Shown piece after piece: positions 1 to 19,500 of a stretch of 64,000 nt of DNA. The position numbers and the translations under genes are program-made. Source of the stretch: Liolophura sinensis (lineage: Eukaryota > Mollusca > Polyplacophora > Chitonida > Chitonidae); the NCBI RefSeq assembly GCF_032854445.1, contig NC_088301.1, positions 55,291,187 to 55,355,186 on the forward strand, in the 5' to 3' direction. How positions within the stretch are numbered: the stretch's first letter is position 1; every line of letters starts with the position of its first letter. The notes beneath the pieces were generated by a model. The model saw only the letters and a list, made by a program, of their open reading frames with translations, was not told where the DNA came from and searched no databases.

Positions 1-828
1 AACCTGTGTGAATGTTAATTGGCGTATGACTTTACAGGAGGGGGAGAAACGACATGAGTTGATACCTACAAAAACATGTCATCGCTCTATGATATCGTTC
101 AATCTAAGCGTCGTAAAAGACATTTGTACACCAATCGTGAACTATATTGGACGTTCCAGACCAGTAATCACAAGGACCACTTTCCAAAACTACGTTTAAA
201 CACAAACCACCAAAGAACTAAGAGTAAACAATTAGGACGAATTCATGTAAAGAAAACGTAGTAATCAAACATTTTTGTTTATGGAAAGACACAAGAAATG
301 TTCAGAAAGAATACATTTTGTAGTACTGTATATATGAGTTGTTGTCTTATCATGATATTTATCACTTTTGCGCTTTGATTGCAGCTGTTCATATATCTCC
401 AGTTAAGGTGGCGAGTTTAATTCAACAGGATATGAACATCTAGTGTTGGATTAGAGAACGTCGGATACAGTTATATGGCGCTGGGTGCCAGAATTCTGGA
501 CACTCCGTCCATGTTTACTTACACCGGAACTGTACGCATACTTCTTGTAAACTTCTAGAAATTATAGAATGAGTGAGTTTGAGGAAATATGCTTGTTTTC
601 CAGTAATATCGAGACACGACAATTAGGATCTAACAAATGATAAAGGCGATGTATATGCATGTACGCTCCACATGCAGCACCCAAATGGCATACAGTTAAC
701 TATCAAATAACCCACTGTGTGGACATTCATTTGCCTTTTGGACATGCTTTAGGGAAAGCTTTTTTCTCTGTCAACCCCGAATACGAATCGAAATGAATTT
801 TAAATCCCAAGCAAACTAGCAAGCACAC

Positions 829-1797
829 CTGTGTCTCGCGATCGTTTTCCTCTAGGTATCCGTTGCATGTTCAGGATGTAGCCATCGTCGGTGGTTGTCC
901 AATGTTCCTCACAAGGGTACCCTTTGCTGGTAATCAACTTTGCCTGCATAATGTGAGATATAAGTAACGGTTAAGTAGTCATTAAATAGTTGATGGTTCA
1001 AGGACTGGATTTTACATCACAAACCAGATACTTTTCTTATGCTATTGGAGAACTACTTTGTATCCGTCATTATCCACAGAAATATTGCCATTTTTTGTGT
1101 ATCTGAAGAGATTGAAGCGGTGGGAAGAAAGATGTCAAGCTTTAAACGTTGTATATATATTTATACTAAATGTATTGGACACCAATGTCCATGATGACTA
1201 TAGTTCCCCAAGGAGAGATCACAATGAGGATGCCCAAAAAAGGTCCACATTTCATGCACCACAAAAAAAAATATTCAGAAAGTGTAATCCCTAATAACGA
1301 TAATACTGTTACTTAAATCCACTTTCTAAATGACATCTATAACCTGTCTGATATATTCACCTAAGGGAGCCGTGTAACTTCATATCATATAGGGGTAATG
1401 CATGTTCGCCGTAAAGTCTACCGTTCAGCTACGTCCTATTTTTGTGGGAAGTCTGTTGGTCATGTGGTCTAGACGATTGACATTTATTGCTGGCATGGTG
1501 CCTGGCTCTGAGGTCGCCGGTTCGAAACCCGCAATGGTCTCAGCTTAATTTTCAGCACTAGAATATGTGCAATTATCAAGGAAGTGTAATCCCTAATAAG
1601 GATAATAGTGTATACTATGTATAAATGTATACACCTACAAACGAATATGTACTTACGGCATTCATATAGATTTCAGGATCAACGGGTTCGTGAAGGGAAG
1701 GTCTACTCTGCTCGACGTGGGAACTGAAGCGCAACGAGACACAAGCCACACCTGTGCAGACGGACAGGTGTAGCAACAGTGGTAGCCAGATAGACAT
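829..1797 (-). CDS. Acid lipase (lysosomal/gastric lipase family), first two exons only
   Basis: Two minus-strand exons join in frame: 1657-1797 (ATG to donor GCC|gtaagt, 47 codons) and 829-943 (acceptor tgcag, donor CAG|gtgtgc, ending in phase 1). Exon 1 starts MSIWLPLLLHLS, a clear signal peptide of about 20 residues, and ends DPEIYMNA. Exon 2 begins AKLITSKGYPCEEHWTTTDD and continues GYILNMQRIPRGK. The order DPE.MN, then LI...GYP.EE, then T.DGYIL...RIP.G is the N-terminal signature of the alpha/beta-hydrolase-associated lipase region of lysosomal acid and gastric lipases. These hydrolyse triglycerides or cholesteryl esters in the lysosome or gut lumen. The catalytic Ser/Asp/His exons lie beyond the left edge, since I found no nucleophile-elbow exon in 1-828. 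The family call is by eye. The gene is divergent from the TPR gene 2.4 kb away. Confidence 0.75.
1281..1611 (+). mobile_element. Insert with tRNA-like promoter, flanked by 29-bp direct repeats, in lipase intron 1
   Basis: A 29-bp sequence at 1281-1309 recurs at 1583-1611 with two mismatches. Between the copies, around 1448-1541, is a tRNA-like stretch with an A-box-like TGGTCTAGACG and an exact B-box GGTTCGAAACC. This fits a SINE-like retroposed element, with the direct repeats either flanking duplications or repeated element ends. The whole lies inside lipase intron 1 (944-1656). Confidence 0.45.
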
Positions 1798-3299
1798 CAC
1801 TATACTCAAGTGACAAAAAAAATGCCTTTTGCTTCACCTGCTAAAACTAGTTTGGTATTCAATCTTATTGTACAAGACGTCAGCTTGACGATTTTATAGT
1901 CTACCTGTAATACACTCCATATATAGAAGGCCTTTAAACTACTCGCTGTATGCATGTTATATATGTAGGGTAAAGGCCGAGAACGGACGAGGAAATCAAA
2001 ACTGATTCTCGCACTACTGGTTCAAAGGGCAGCGATACGTTTAACAATACAAAGTGCACACGTGCATGACTGTAGGTCAGGTACCTATGTAGTAGCTTTG
2101 TCGGTAAAGTTCTCAATAAAACAAACACACATGTATTTGAAAATTTCTCATGTACGTATATGACGTGAATAAGGAAGCATGGATGAGGGGAAATAAAAAC
2201 TGAAAGCATCGTGGATATATACCACGAGGAAATGCAGTTATTTTAACGCATGTAATGATATTTGACGCTGCCTTTTGAGTCAGCACAAAATATGTAAATG
2301 GTTGGATTGCAAACTGTAATGAAAACAAACCACTTAAATTTGTTTACGTGTAATTGTTAATTTTAGGATTCCAAGTCGAGCTTAAATACTTTCCTCTGGT
2401 AAAAAAAAAGGCTGAAAATAAAACCAAACAGACTTGTCAGCGACAATGTTCTCATCTATATCCCTCCTAACAGATATTAATATACCAATCGCCAACCTTA
2501 AAACACGTTGCGGGGCAGTAGTTGCAAGGCCAATCTCCAAAACAACATTGAACACAAACCAGCAAAGGTTATACATTAAGAAATTATAAGACGGAGTCAT
2601 GCAAATAGAAGCATACAGGTTTTAGAAGTAAGCAACCAAGGATCCTAGAAATTATCGTCTGTACCCCATGAAAAATCTTAACCATACTATAGTCCAGATA
2701 TATGTATCCCATGTCAACACATCTCAGCTTTGCACGTTACCCATATAAACATGTAAACTCGCATGTATTCCTAGGTGCGGCTCAACTCCAAGAACAAACA
2801 CATCATTGACGCCATCTATGCTCTATGAGTGATGTGACCTTGTACATATGACTACCACCTAATCCTCGTTTTTAAATCGGGTAAAGCAGAGCATTTTCAC
2901 GCCACGTGTCAAGTCGAACATTGGTATGTCGTTCGTATAGTCTATATGAAAGGGTGTTCCAAGATGATAATCGCAAGACACCATTTCCCCAATAGGAATA
3001 TATGTATGTAAGAAATACCATATAAAAAGAAAATAAAGTTAGTGTCTTGTAAAAGAGAGTCAGCCGTTTTCAATGATACCGGGGATAGAGTCGATAATCT
3101 ATTCAACATTCATCCAATTCAAATTTCTAAATAGCCCGTGAATAATCTCTAGGTCGAATACAGATATATAGGTATTTCAGTCAAATTTTGATCGTAACTT
3201 TGCATAAAAGCACCGTGTGGGTGTTAAAAATATGCATGGTTGCGTAGTCGGAACCTGCATTTTACAAAAAATAGCCATAAAATGACAGAAAACAACAAC

Positions 3300-3355
<56 letters not shown>

Positions 3356-4218
3356 CTAAATAAACTTAGGACATTACATAAAGTATTAAGAACTGCATGT
3401 TGCTCAGCTAATAACCGTTTCTAGTCCTACTACAAGTTCAGTCGTCTTTCGAAGGCATGCAAGGTTCACACATTGCAGATGACTTCTTCATCATCAGGCA
3501 GATACTCGAAGTTACGGTTCAGTGCTTGATGAAGATAATTAAGTGGTCATTAAAAATGCATTGCTCTGCTGTCAAGAAAGTAAATGAGATTTTAATAATT
3601 TTAATATGCAAATGTATCAGTCTAAGCACACATGTGTCATTATATCGCTATGGTCTTGTGGAAGGAATGCAAATCATACATCTGACACAATATAAGTATT
3701 AAATAATAATAAAACTTTTAAAATCATACCGCATCATTTTAATATTTTTGTAATAAGTTCACAATTCACGTTACCCCTATAACATAAAACATCAAGTGAT
3801 TCACACGTACATTTTGGTTTTACGCGAGCTTGTGTATAGCCACGTAACTAGTAATCTGCAGGCGTGTTAGAATGCAGACGTCTTCAGGATTTTCTACAGC
3901 TGTATATATAGGAGGATTAATTCTATATGAGGGGGTGGGGGATAAAAAAAAGGGAGAGCATATGTATGTCTCATTTTAACTCCTTTCAGCACCCATAACT
4001 GTAGAAGGTCGATCGCATTACGATGATGCTCGACTTCCAACAACAAAAACTATACACAGGAGAGGTCTATTTGGCGGCCTGACTTTTGGGGTCATGAACG
4101 ATGCACCGCTGTGCAAGAGTAACACTAGTCTCTAACCCCCGGACAATGGCGTTATTGTAGTGTAAGTTGCGTTCGGAATCACATCCATCCAGACAGACCC
4201 GATTCCTTGGAGAAGATA
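1798..4218. other. Intergenic region between divergent lipase and TPR genes
   Basis: No exon could be supported here on either strand. The region is AT-rich and holds an (AT)n microsatellite. It must contain the promoters of both divergent genes, but I recognise no specific element. Confidence 0.5.
3302..3352. repeat. (AT)n microsatellite, about 25 repeats
   Basis: An uninterrupted alternating AT run of about 51 bases lies in the intergenic region. Confidence 0.95.
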
Positions 4219-9675
<5,457 letters not shown>

Positions 9676-10280
9676 TCCCAATGGATAGCGCCAAAAGGTC
9701 ACAGGACTGGATAGATTTCCTTGCCATGTGATCCCAATGGGCATTGCCAGCACGTCACAGGGCTGGATAGATTTGCATATAATGTGATCTCTAAGTGCAA
9801 TGCCTGAACATCACAGAACTAGATGAATTTCCCCACCGAGTGATCTCAATGGACAGTGCCAGCATGTCACAGGACTGGATAGATTTCTTCACCCTGTGAT
9901 CTCAATGGACATTGCCAGCATGTCACAGGACTGGATAGATTTCTTCACCCTGTGATCTCAATGGACAGTGCTAGCATGTCACAGGACTGGATAGATTTCT
10001 TCACCCTGTGATCTCAATGGACAGTGCCAGCATGTCACAGGACTGGATAGATTTCTTCACCCTGTGATCTCAATGGACAGTGCCAGCATGTCACAGGACT
10101 GGATAGATTTCTTCACCCTGTGATCTCAATGGACAGTGCCAGCATGTCACAGGACTGGATAGATTTCTTCACCCTGTGATCTCAATGGACAGTGCCAGCA
10201 CGTCACAGGGTTGAATAGGTCTCTTTGCCTCGTGATCCCAATGGACAATGCCAGAATGTCACAGGCAGTCTTGAGAGCAC

Positions 10281-13200
10281 TGGTCGCACTGATATTTCCA
10301 AAGAAGGACACCTTATATGGTACAGGAGAGTGCAGTGCATTTCACGACTAAAAGAAACCACTATTTCAGTAGATGGACGTGTTTAATCAGATGTGCTAAC
10401 AAACCTTGGCCTTCAATTTAGGTCTCAAGGGCACAATGTAAAATCTAAATATGTTGCATTCATTTGAAAAAGATTAAGGTTGAGGTTCCCAAGATCTGTA
10501 TTACTGACATAAAAATAACTTGGCATCTACCGAAATAGTATATTCTTTTGTCGATAGCTTTACCAGTATACAGTTTAATAGTATTAGCGTTCTAATGCAC
10601 CTTATATGAACATAATTATGGATGGACAGCTATGATGATATATATATATATATACAGGTGGATGAATTTAGAAGAGAGAGTGGCGAGGGGAGATGAAGTT
10701 CAACAGGTTACCTTAAATCAAACTAAACACGACATTCCTTTTTATGTTCAATTTGTGTTGATCTGATTCCGTTATTAAAAGCTTTCTCGCGTGTTGCCTA
10801 CCAGTGTATGCTACAAACGGAATTATGTCATGCATTTTCAATTATCTTTTATATTAATCAGAGATTTAGCCATTTCATGTTATAAGGCAAGATCCATGTA
10901 TTCGAGATTTATAAGTTATTACGATACAAAGAAATTCAACAATGTTGGACGTAGGTGTAATATATGTTTGGACAGGTGTCTTATTTTATTAACTATGCGA
11001 AACAGGTACATCTTGCACAATAGTTAAATGTTTCATTAAACCATTCCTCAACTGGTTAATAATTCATACATTCTGCGAACGTTCCTGTTATTTTCATTTT
11101 TAGGTTATCCTGAAGTGTACAACGTTCATGTTACAATAAACAGTGGAGTATACACATTTTCTGGGGAATATAATAATCAGCTTCATCATATAGATTTTTC
11201 TAGTGTTTTCTAGAACGAATTATTTCTTCCACCCTGCAAAATACATCTACGTCGAAACCTTATGCATACCGGTCCAGGGGAATCTTTGTATGATTAATAC
11301 TTTAAGAATTTTGGGCATTTTGGATTTAATGATCAGCTCAGTGCCTTATATATGCCAAGATGCACATATGCAGAGAAAGATCATTTCGTGCAATCAAGGT
11401 ATATACAATAAACATTGTGTCGAGCCTGTGTGGGTGTATCTATATAGCTGCCACAGCAAAAGGCACTTTATAGCATACACAAAAACACATTGAATGGAGT
11501 AATCAGAAGCATGGGCTTAGACAGTCGATTAGATGTGTAATTCCTGAACACAAGCATTAAGTCAAGACTGATGCTTAATACCATCGCGGGTGTAATTACA
11601 ACACGGATGGGTGTGTGTACATGCGAAATGCCACCATCAGGCAAATCTGTTGCATTAAAGCCCTGAGTATGCCTCTTATCTGCATGTATCGTCAAGAGAC
11701 TGGAAAGTCCGCTATAAGCGGAGACTATCGATCTTACAAGCTAATCAGCTAGGACTTGCAGTTTTTCCACGTGGATCTGACCTAATGGACGGGTCATGTC
11801 CAAATCCGACCAGCATATATCTACAGCCGCCTCTACTCTGTAGTGCTACATTCAAACGCTGGTTAGTATGTATCGCCAGTCTTGTGATAATATGTTGCTC
11901 AGCATGAAATTTTCAGTAAGATTTACAGCTCTGGTCCATCCTGATGCTTGGTATACATTGAATACACAAGTTAATATGAAATATTAAAAGTTGAAACTGT
12001 GGATGCCGGTTAATGCCATCATTAAAGAAGCCAGTTAAGACAACTGACGTACCATCGTAATATCGTTACATCGTCCAACGATGAAACGAAGCGATGGAAC
12101 GATAGTGCAAAGCGATGACACAATTCTTCGAAGCGATAAAACGATACTGCGAAATTAAGTGATGGAACGAGGCTATCATACCCTCTTCAAATAATAATCT
12201 CGGCGTTGAACAATCGGAAGTCAAACTGGCGATGTTTCATGCTTGAACCTTAGACGATTAACGTGCTGGCTTATTGAAAGATAAACTGTTGACAACGAAA
12301 TCCAATGACCAGTGCACCCTTATATTTGAAGGCAAATAAAAAGGCATAAACAAAATAAATTCCCATCTAGAATACTCGTTGAAAGAAATTTTCGAACATC
12401 TAGCATGCACTTTGCAGAAATTTGAATTCAGAATATGACGAAGGTTTATTCGATTCATTCGATTCAGACAATTGAATTGCTGGATCATTGTTAAAAGATG
12501 GTGTACCGATGATTGCATGCTTTAACATGCCTACACTTCGCATGAATCAGATAATGAATGTGTACCATATATAAGGATTTGAGTTGTGACGGTCAATGAA
12601 ATTTTCCGTATAGAGTTAAATATGCCTTAGTTACAGTTTCGCCGTAATTCATTTGTCTATAGGTTACACAGGCGCATTGATTTTCGTTATATATGTACCT
12701 GCAGTAAATATGTCGACCTCAGTTAACCCCAAAAATATACATGCCCTGACTTTCGAGTGGTACCATGCAATACCATCACCACATCCAGCTTGCACTTGTC
12801 TCTACAACATATCGAAATCAATCTAGCATGACCACTAATTTTTGAACTATTGTTAGTGGAAATGAAGTCATAGCAGTTTGTCAACATGGTAATCTTCAGT
12901 GCATGTGGTGGGTATAGCAAGTTTTCAGTTCTGTCCAAAACAGACACTATTCTGATATATTTTAACTGTGTGCAGGATAACAGAGCAAACAATTATGATG
13001 TATTAACAACTTACACTGTCTTTTTGGCATTATTAAACAATCAAAACCCAAACCGAGCAAAATCTTGCCCCCAGTTGCGCATGTGCAGAATTGATCACCA
13101 GATTATTTTTGGCAAGTTAATTCAGTGAATCAGTGCCTTATATGGGATGGGACCGAATAAATGTTACAAAAAGGCACTTAGTTACTCTGCCATCTTCATC

Positions 13201-16200
13201 CACAGGAATAGAGACATTCCAACATTTTGAGCTGAGCCGTATTTAGAATGGAAAACCATCATGTCGCGTCAGAATACTCAAACGTTGATCATATGATTCA
13301 CAAAGTTCGTTATATTATTAACAGATATGAATATCTCCTTTGTTTGTTAACAAATTCAACGAAGGATTTAGCACATAATTTTCAACTGAATCTTCATTGA
13401 ATCATCATTTCTGTTTAGATGTCTTAACTTTATTTTTTTAAAAAGTCTTCAACTTATAAGTTTAAATTAGAGAATACTGTATAACACTTAGTTTACAAAC
13501 AAAGCAAGTGGATTTTCAAGTACACAAAAGAGTTTAAAAAACTGAAGGTCATACAAGCGCACCATGCCTTCAAACGTATGATGAACTGTTTCATTATCGA
13601 CTTACATAATTCGAAATATAATGATCTATCAGCTGGTACACATCATCCCAACTGATATAATTTACGGTGTAGGCATACCTAAGGTTGTTCGATGTGTAAA
13701 TATGAGTCACCCAAGGTCATACTGCCCTTCAAAGACGAGCGTTTGCATGCCTCTATTCACTTCCACACACACCCTCTAGACAACACATATAAAGAAATAA
13801 CAGAAGTAATCAAAATAAAATTTCAGTTGAAATATTAACTTCACCATATTAATTACAATTTCACGGAGCTTTACAGTAACACTGTATCGTATATACTGGC
13901 GTGAATATGTGCGACGCATGCGTGTGCAGCGAGATGGCAATTTATATAAATGTAGTTCTAAAAGACAAATTTATTTTCATTTCGTCTGTGTAAGTTGATA
14001 TCCATCTAACGAAAATCTACATCTTTTCGTGTATACACAATCTCGCCATCTGTAAAACCAGACACCCGTCCGTTTTTCCTGAAATCTTCTATGCAAAACT
14101 CTCATTAAATTGGTTCGATTACTGATACCACTGGTTGCATGGTGTTTTCTGCCCATTTGCAACAAGAGGATATCCTAAGAGTCTTGCGGGGGTAACATTG
14201 TTTGGAGAATGAAATCGATCCGAACACTGTGATTTACCACAGAGATGGTATCGCTACACACCCAGCAACCGTATAGTTGTTCCTAAATCCGAAAAATTTG
14301 GGACTGGCATATCTATAGCCTTGCGGCAATAACTGAAGGTACACAAGATAGGTGTATGTATTGGTCAATGGCTGTTATATAAAGGACAACTGTTCATACA
14401 TATATAACTGCAAAGTTGTGCATAGTTATAGAAAGCTTGCATTTTCATGATATAAATATACACTCGTAACCTAAATGGAAACACCGAAAAATCCATAAAT
14501 GCTTTGTTTAAATATACATTTACTGGCGTATATATACATATAAGACTGGAACGTCAATGCCTGTAGCTAGTGTGCTTGTTATATGTAATTATAGATTTTC
14601 TATATATACATGTGATATTACTCCGTGTAATCGAATTGGTCCCAAGCACACATTGAACGGTGTGGCTCAGTGATGTCTCTATACATTTGATTTATGATCT
14701 ATTGTACAGATTCCTTATGTGCATACTTCAAATGAAGTAGCCCAGCGTTGCGAGTTAATGATGACTCATTACAATACTGTAATTCCTTTCAAACCCATTT
14801 GGTGTGTGTTATCGATCCATTCATGTTATGATTATACTAACAAACGAGCTCTCTAAGCAGTTAATCCTTCACAGCCGAACTCAGTTAAGCTTTCAAATCT
14901 GTCTGCGACGACACCGACATTCGTATATCAGCAGTCAACCAATATGAACGTCCCAGGTGAAAAGTCGCAATTCACAAAACAAAACAAAAAGCCTTTACCT
15001 TATATCATATTTCAGAAAGTCGTATAACTGCGTTCTGATTATTATGGGCAGTCTGAATGGAACCTTGGTTTAGATGCCCTAAAAGATCAATCGGCATAAA
15101 GTACATGTTACATTTCAGCGGTTTTTGTGTAACCAAACATGATTTTTGTCAGACGTGTTCTTTGTCTTTTTGTTGACTTACAAACAAAGAAATGTATTTT
15201 CACCCATCCAAGGTTCGATACTTCGTTCGTTTCTGCTTATACGTCGCGTCACAGAAAGATGGTTTTCAAATAAGTTAACTATAGTGAAACTGTGTTAACT
15301 ACCGGACTGGGCTACACGTCAATAAGCCGAAACAACTCTAAAACCGACCAGAACCAAAATGACCATCGGGTGGTGAGAGCGACATAACAAGAACTTGTCT
15401 GTTATTTAACCTGCATGCAACTTCTTTATTCATAAATAAAACAAATATGTACTGATAACAGAAGCTTTAAAATACAAAACAAAAAATGTTACAACACTCC
15501 TTAGGTATGATCAATATTTGTACTGTTAACATTCACCAGTGATGTAAAGGTTTCAAGAATAGCAGCATATCTAGAGTGGTGCGGTACAGAGACACCCACA
15601 AGCCTTGATTCCAATTATGTCCTGACGCGGACAAAAATTTGTCAAAGTTAGTACATTACTATGGGGTCACTTGCCCCCCACAAACCTCTTGCCGCTAACC
15701 CCTTCATACAGGCTTCAATGAGGCTCTATTGCTTACTGCCTGGTATTACTAAACTACTATAAAACAATGCACGGCTTGGTCGAGATGATGAATGGCTATG
15801 TGTAAGTCACACACTCAATAACATTTGAGCTGTCCTTTTCGGACGACACTGCGGAGAGATGAAGCTCCGTAGCTGACCTAGCAACAACAACAACAATGAT
15901 ACACATTCATGTGTGTGTATATATATATATCGTTACCCGCTTAGATAATATATACTATACAACTTATAGTTAATATGCAAAAGGGTCTTTCTATTGCTGT
16001 AGAACAGGGACTTCTTTTGACCGACACATTCCATGACAACTATGCCATTCAAGCTAACCCTGATGAGTTCGGCACAGTAGACACGTCAAATCTCAAATGA
16101 TTTTCATGACAGGACATACTAACTTGACTTCTCTTCTAATTCTCAGACTTGCTGACAGATGAAAATGTCCAGCAAACATAAGTAGCACCCTATTGAGTAT

Positions 16201-16572
16201 ACAACCATCGCAATAAAATTGAGAACAGTCAGTTTTACCAAGCCATTCCTTCCAAATATAAGGCCATTTGTTTGCACAAGCTATCAACCACACATACACT
16301 AATTCACAAAAACAAAGCGTTAAATGAATTAGCCCTATAAGTTAAAGGGACTACAGTACAAAATAAAAACACAAAAAAAAAACAACAAAAAACAATGGCG
16401 TAAACTGCATGAATAATTGTAAATATAATGCCAACTTTTATACCGGATATCCAAGAGCTGAATAGATGCTAGAGTAATTGACCGTGCTGGGTGAATCGTG
16501 GAGACTGGTTACTCATTGTGTCTACATTTTCGCTACGTGGCTAGACATGTATAGGGGGGGCTATTAGCACAT
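10281..16572. other. Gene-poor non-coding region
   Basis: I could not support a gene here. Visible structure is minor: a short TA run near 10637, a GCGATGGAACGATA-type imperfect repeat at 12060-12170 and a short CAA run near 15882-15896 that may be a SINE tail. The right end probably includes the 3' untranslated region of the minus-strand universal stress protein gene. Confidence 0.5.
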
Positions 16573-19500
16573 CTAATGATGGTCCTTCTGGTCTTTATGA
16601 CGACAGATGAGCACTGGACAAGGAGAATGGTGGACGATGTAGTCGCTGACGCTGCCCATGATGGTCCGCCGGAACTTGCCCAGGCCTCGAGTACCTGTTA
16701 CAATACAAGATGCCTTGGATTTCTTGACGAAATCAATGATGGCTTCCCCGGCCTTACCTTCTAACCTCTCAAAAGACACGTTCAGCTGAAAAATAAAAAG
16801 GCAAGATACACCAATATGTCATTAAGATTTGTCTGGACGTTGTGAACGTCATCAGAAACGTACATCTCGCTGAAGGCCACCCGTCTCTAGAAAAGACGGA
16901 CGAGGGAAGCACGACATCGACGCTCAATAAGACTCATTATACATCTGATACAAACAGAAACTTACAGCCTATAGTGCAGCATGCTATCTGGATAGGTCAG
17001 CAAATTCATTATCAGAGATAAGGTTTATCCTAATTTATGGTATAAAGTTAATATGCAAAACAGCGTCATGGAAGAACGAGCAAAACCATTTTTTTGACTG
17101 TATCACTAATTTTACTTCTGATATTTTACCTCTGGAATCAGCCCTATATGCTGTGCTCAAAATTGAACCCATACAATTGCATAAATGTATAAAGCTGCAA
17201 TGTCGGGCCATGCAGTTCTCGTATGTCTCGTATCATGAAATATAAGGGACTCTGGAGCAAACATACACAAAAGTCGCCCAAATTAAATGCCCTAAAGGCT
17301 TCCACAGAAATTTTCCGTTAGACAGATGTCAGCTTCAAACCCCAACCCAACTATGAATCGATCGCAGAATACACGGGTACTCTGGCAACTTAGGGGCTAA
17401 TTTCCAGTCTGCAGTATTGGTTTCCAGAACACCGGAATTCCATACACTGTCTGTCTTCACTGGTACTGTAAATGAATCAGACTTCTGTAGCCCGTGGGTC
17501 TTTAGCATATTCTATTAGGCACCTGCTTGTATTCTCTTCCCACTAAACATGCGGGTAACAATGAAGAGGTGTGAATGATCACAGGTACTGTGTGGGGAGA
17601 ACACGATACACAGTAAAAGAAAAACCAGGAACACCAGCAAGTTAACTGGCGAGTTTGGGGTTTTAAGGGCTGGCAATCAATATCTAAGCTATATGGACAA
17701 TGTTAGGCAAGACATCAAAAACTGTCAGAGCAATCCTCATATCGTCATCCAGATGTGGCTTTAATGGGATCCTGGTTAAAGAAATCTGACGCAAGCTTCT
17801 CCCCAAACACCACACTGCTATAATATTCAAGGTACCGACCATAACTTAATATGCTGGAGAATGACTATGATTCCTTTGTGATCTTAAGATCACAGAAGAA
17901 GAAACCTATATTCTTTTAAAGGCCGCCTTGCTGTTCAAATGGGTCGCAAACGCAGGTGGAATATGTCCAGATGCCACCGCAACGCCAGATAATCTTGTAC
18001 AATGAAGGTATCCCATAACTCAGTTTAAAATGTAGGGCCAGGTATTACAGAACACCTTGTAAAATACAACCTTAAGGAAAATTTCTCTCCGTTACAGCTC
18101 ATCGTTATTATTCAAAGCTTTCGTGCCAGGTGGTGGTGCTTTTCTCCTTTAGATCTGCTTAACCCTTGTACTGTCTATGTACAGTTGTGCCTAGTACTGC
18201 TCATGTAAAGATGACAAATGCAATCCATTATTTTCTCATAAAAATCTGATCTGTCCTCTCATTATTGCGACATTGATAAGAACATTGTCAATGGTCAAGA
18301 GAGAAGTTTTAAAATAATTTTTAAAAGAGAGGGGAAAGTTTCACCGAGAAGTACATTGCATCGGTAACATTTTGAATACGAGGGCGCCCCATGCCAGATA
18401 AAACAAGTGGTATAGGCGAGTCTTTGGTGTTGACAAGACATTGTCTGGTATCGGTGCGTATCCATGTATGCATATTAATAATAAACCCTCAGGCAACCCT
18501 AGTGACATGCACTTACCCCTTTACCCTTTAGACCGGATACATATTTGTTTCGGAGTTCCAACACCTCTTTGTCTGCCTTCTGAAGCAATTCCTGAACAAC
18601 GCCGGGGCCTGAAGAAAGCCAAAATACATTGTTGATTTTGGTAAGTTAAAATTTACACCATCCCATTTTGACACTCTGCTTTACAATGTCACACTGAAAA
18701 TAAAAGACACATATCTGTCACATCAACTATTGTACTTCAATGCACTGGGATTCTGTTGGGATTATTTTACACTAATTAGAGGGCTTACTCAAAATCCAAG
18801 TGGTGAAAATATTAGCGTTTGAACATTCCAGTTCAGTATTAAAGGTGTGCAAATTTGATTGCAAGTTACTATATAGAAGACAACCCGATTAAATTCATCA
18901 AAACTATATGTAGGAAAAACGACAAAACTCGCACAATGTTACAGGAGTAATAAGCTCGCTCCACTGAATGGCCGTTGCATGTGGATGATAACCATAACGC
19001 TTGAGCCATACCGACATATACCGACATATGCTTTATTTCGATTTCCTGACTTGAATTTCGACATGCGTATACATAACCGACTTTGGTTGACTTTGCTCCA
19101 CATTCAACATTGATCTTTCTACAAAAGAATCTAATCAACACTATTCGGAGCGTACACACTATTAGCCTTTATAAAGCGTCTGACCCTGCATGACAATGTC
19201 GTATCCTGATGGATTTTCAGACCTGCCAATCGTAACTCTCACTGTTGAAATACAAAGATGCAGCAACACCTGAAGGAGGTGGTCGGATATTCTGCGGAAA
19301 TAAACCTTTATATCACTGGTGAAGGACTTGACAGACTTGACAAACCAATATGATAAAAGACATTTGACTTTATACCATAGGGCTACATTTACCCTCTCCA
19401 GCGTTGTTATCACTGTGAGAGGCGATTATTTCAAATGCGACAAACCGGTGGCTATATATAAGAGCAAAGCGTTTGTTTGTTTTCCAGTCGTTTTGTCTAT